Source of the DNA: Syncephalis plumigaleata | Taxonomy: Eukaryota > Zoopagomycota > Zoopagomycetes > Zoopagales > Piptocephalidaceae | Assembly (NCBI GenBank): GCA_025201365.1 | Contig: JAIXMF010000152.1 | Location: forward strand, 1-30,378 | Length of the DNA: 30,378 nucleotides | Reading direction: 5' to 3' | Part shown: piece after piece, positions 29,582 to 30,378 of the stretch | How positions within the stretch are numbered: position 1 is the stretch's first letter | How the letters are laid out: each line of letters begins with the position of its first letter | Notes under the pieces: generated by a model | Database searches by the model: none | What the model saw: only the letters and a program-made list of their open reading frames with translations | What the model was told of the DNA's origin: nothing | Program-made: the position numbers and the translations under genes

Positions 29582-30378
29582 GTGCTTTTAATCTATGACA
29601 TATCCAATGAACGTGTGTACATACACGATCATCGATATTGATACTGCCAAGAAAGCGTATATCACTACTTACCGTAAGATAAACCGGTTACTAGCCAAGG
29701 ATCATGGTCACAGTGTGACATGAACGATTGCCATCAGGATGATAATATAGGCCTAGTATCGCTGAGTGTATACACATACACGCGCGGATTTAACCACATC
29801 TTTTCCGTATAGGATGATTGTATGATGCCGTACTACACGATATTGCTTCGTATGTCCAGCACTTCAAATAATACTCTAGGTATTTCTCGACTTGGCAAGT
29901 CAGCCTTCAGTCGAAATCGCCAAATAAATTCGTGTATTGTACAGATATATTGTATTACAAATGGGTCATCAGACAACCCTGAGATTAACCGATGATAACT
30001 GGGGAATAGACTTGAGATTATTGCAGCTTCTGCTATTAATGTATGGTATGGATGGATGGTAATTATTGCGCTAGGTATTCGATAATACGGTATCGAAATG
30101 AATCAAAGCAATATCATTCTAGGGTGCACTTGACGCCTTCTATTATATTCATCCACCTATAGTCTATTGATTATGCCGATATTATTGACAGGACACGCTG
30201 CCAAATACGAATGACTTAATGCTAGTTTCTCCAGAATGAAATGCGAATAAGGGATGCATTGCTGCATAGGCGTTTCAAAATAGTCAAGGGAGCGCATTTA
30301 TTGTTTCAAGCCTACCTGATGGGCGTACAACATAGGCGAGTGTGACTGAATGGTAACTGTCATGACAAGCAGCACATA
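29582..30378. other. Unassigned right end
   Basis: I find no supported gene, RNA or repeat. A short CTTACCGTAAG inverted motif at 29669-29679 is isolated and has no acceptor or exon around it on either strand. The region may be upstream DNA of the hydrolase gene or the edge of a gene outside the window. Confidence 0.4.

Noticed and set aside
29669-29679. CTTACCGTAAG as part of another microexon array
   Set aside because: No nearby AG acceptor, branch site or repeated spacing on either strand.

Overview
The window looks like nuclear DNA of a fungus, most likely an early-diverging lineage; the lineage is an inference. Genes are split by short introns (about 50-85 nt) with strong GTAAGT-type donors and TACTAAT-type branch sites. 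There are Kex2-style dibasic sites, AT-rich spacers, CT-rich promoters and a Ty3/Gypsy retrotransposon.

Layout. 1-1397 (-): start of a secreted Cys-rich protein with a Ser/Pro/Asn-rich tail, open at the window edge. 2801-4111 (-): secreted Tyr-Pro repeat protein. 5754-13147 (-): a complete, very young Ty3/Gypsy element with 300-bp LTRs identical by eye and a GATGG target duplication. Its 3' LTR is split by a 1,629-bp near-perfect palindromic element flanked by TA. 14986-16246 (+): FYVE-finger protein. 16620-17901 (-): the most remarkable locus, described next. 18212-19079 (+): a five-exon bacterial-type MscL channel with a C-terminal zinc ribbon. 19802-22107 (+): ankyrin protein with a PP1-docking RVRF motif, MYPT-like. 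22436-27495 (-): an IML2/TTC39 TPR protein preceded by a membrane-protein segment, with unresolved frame changes between them. 28109-29487 (-): secreted alpha/beta hydrolase in seven exons with three apparent single-base losses. 29488-30378: promoter, then nothing I can support.

Main discovery: the minus-strand gene at 16836-17901 encodes a 46-residue pre-propeptide over 13 coding exons. After a signal-peptide exon ending at a Kex2-type Arg-Arg, the rest is assembled from exons of 3, 9, 5, 3, 3, 3, 3, 3, 3, 3, 3 and 9 nt. Eight consecutive exons are exactly one codon long (K, K, I, L, P, P, P, L), each flanked by AG and GTAAG, with introns mostly 79-81 nt long and similar to each other. The joined frame gives Arg-Arg followed by APQPLPKKILPPPLE and a stop. 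It looks like a peptide extended one residue at a time by tandem duplication of an intron plus a one-codon exon, and each residue could in principle be skipped without losing frame.

The genes are otherwise functionally unrelated housekeeping, secretory and membrane genes. Part of the microexon gene and mscL diverge from a shared promoter of about 310 bp.
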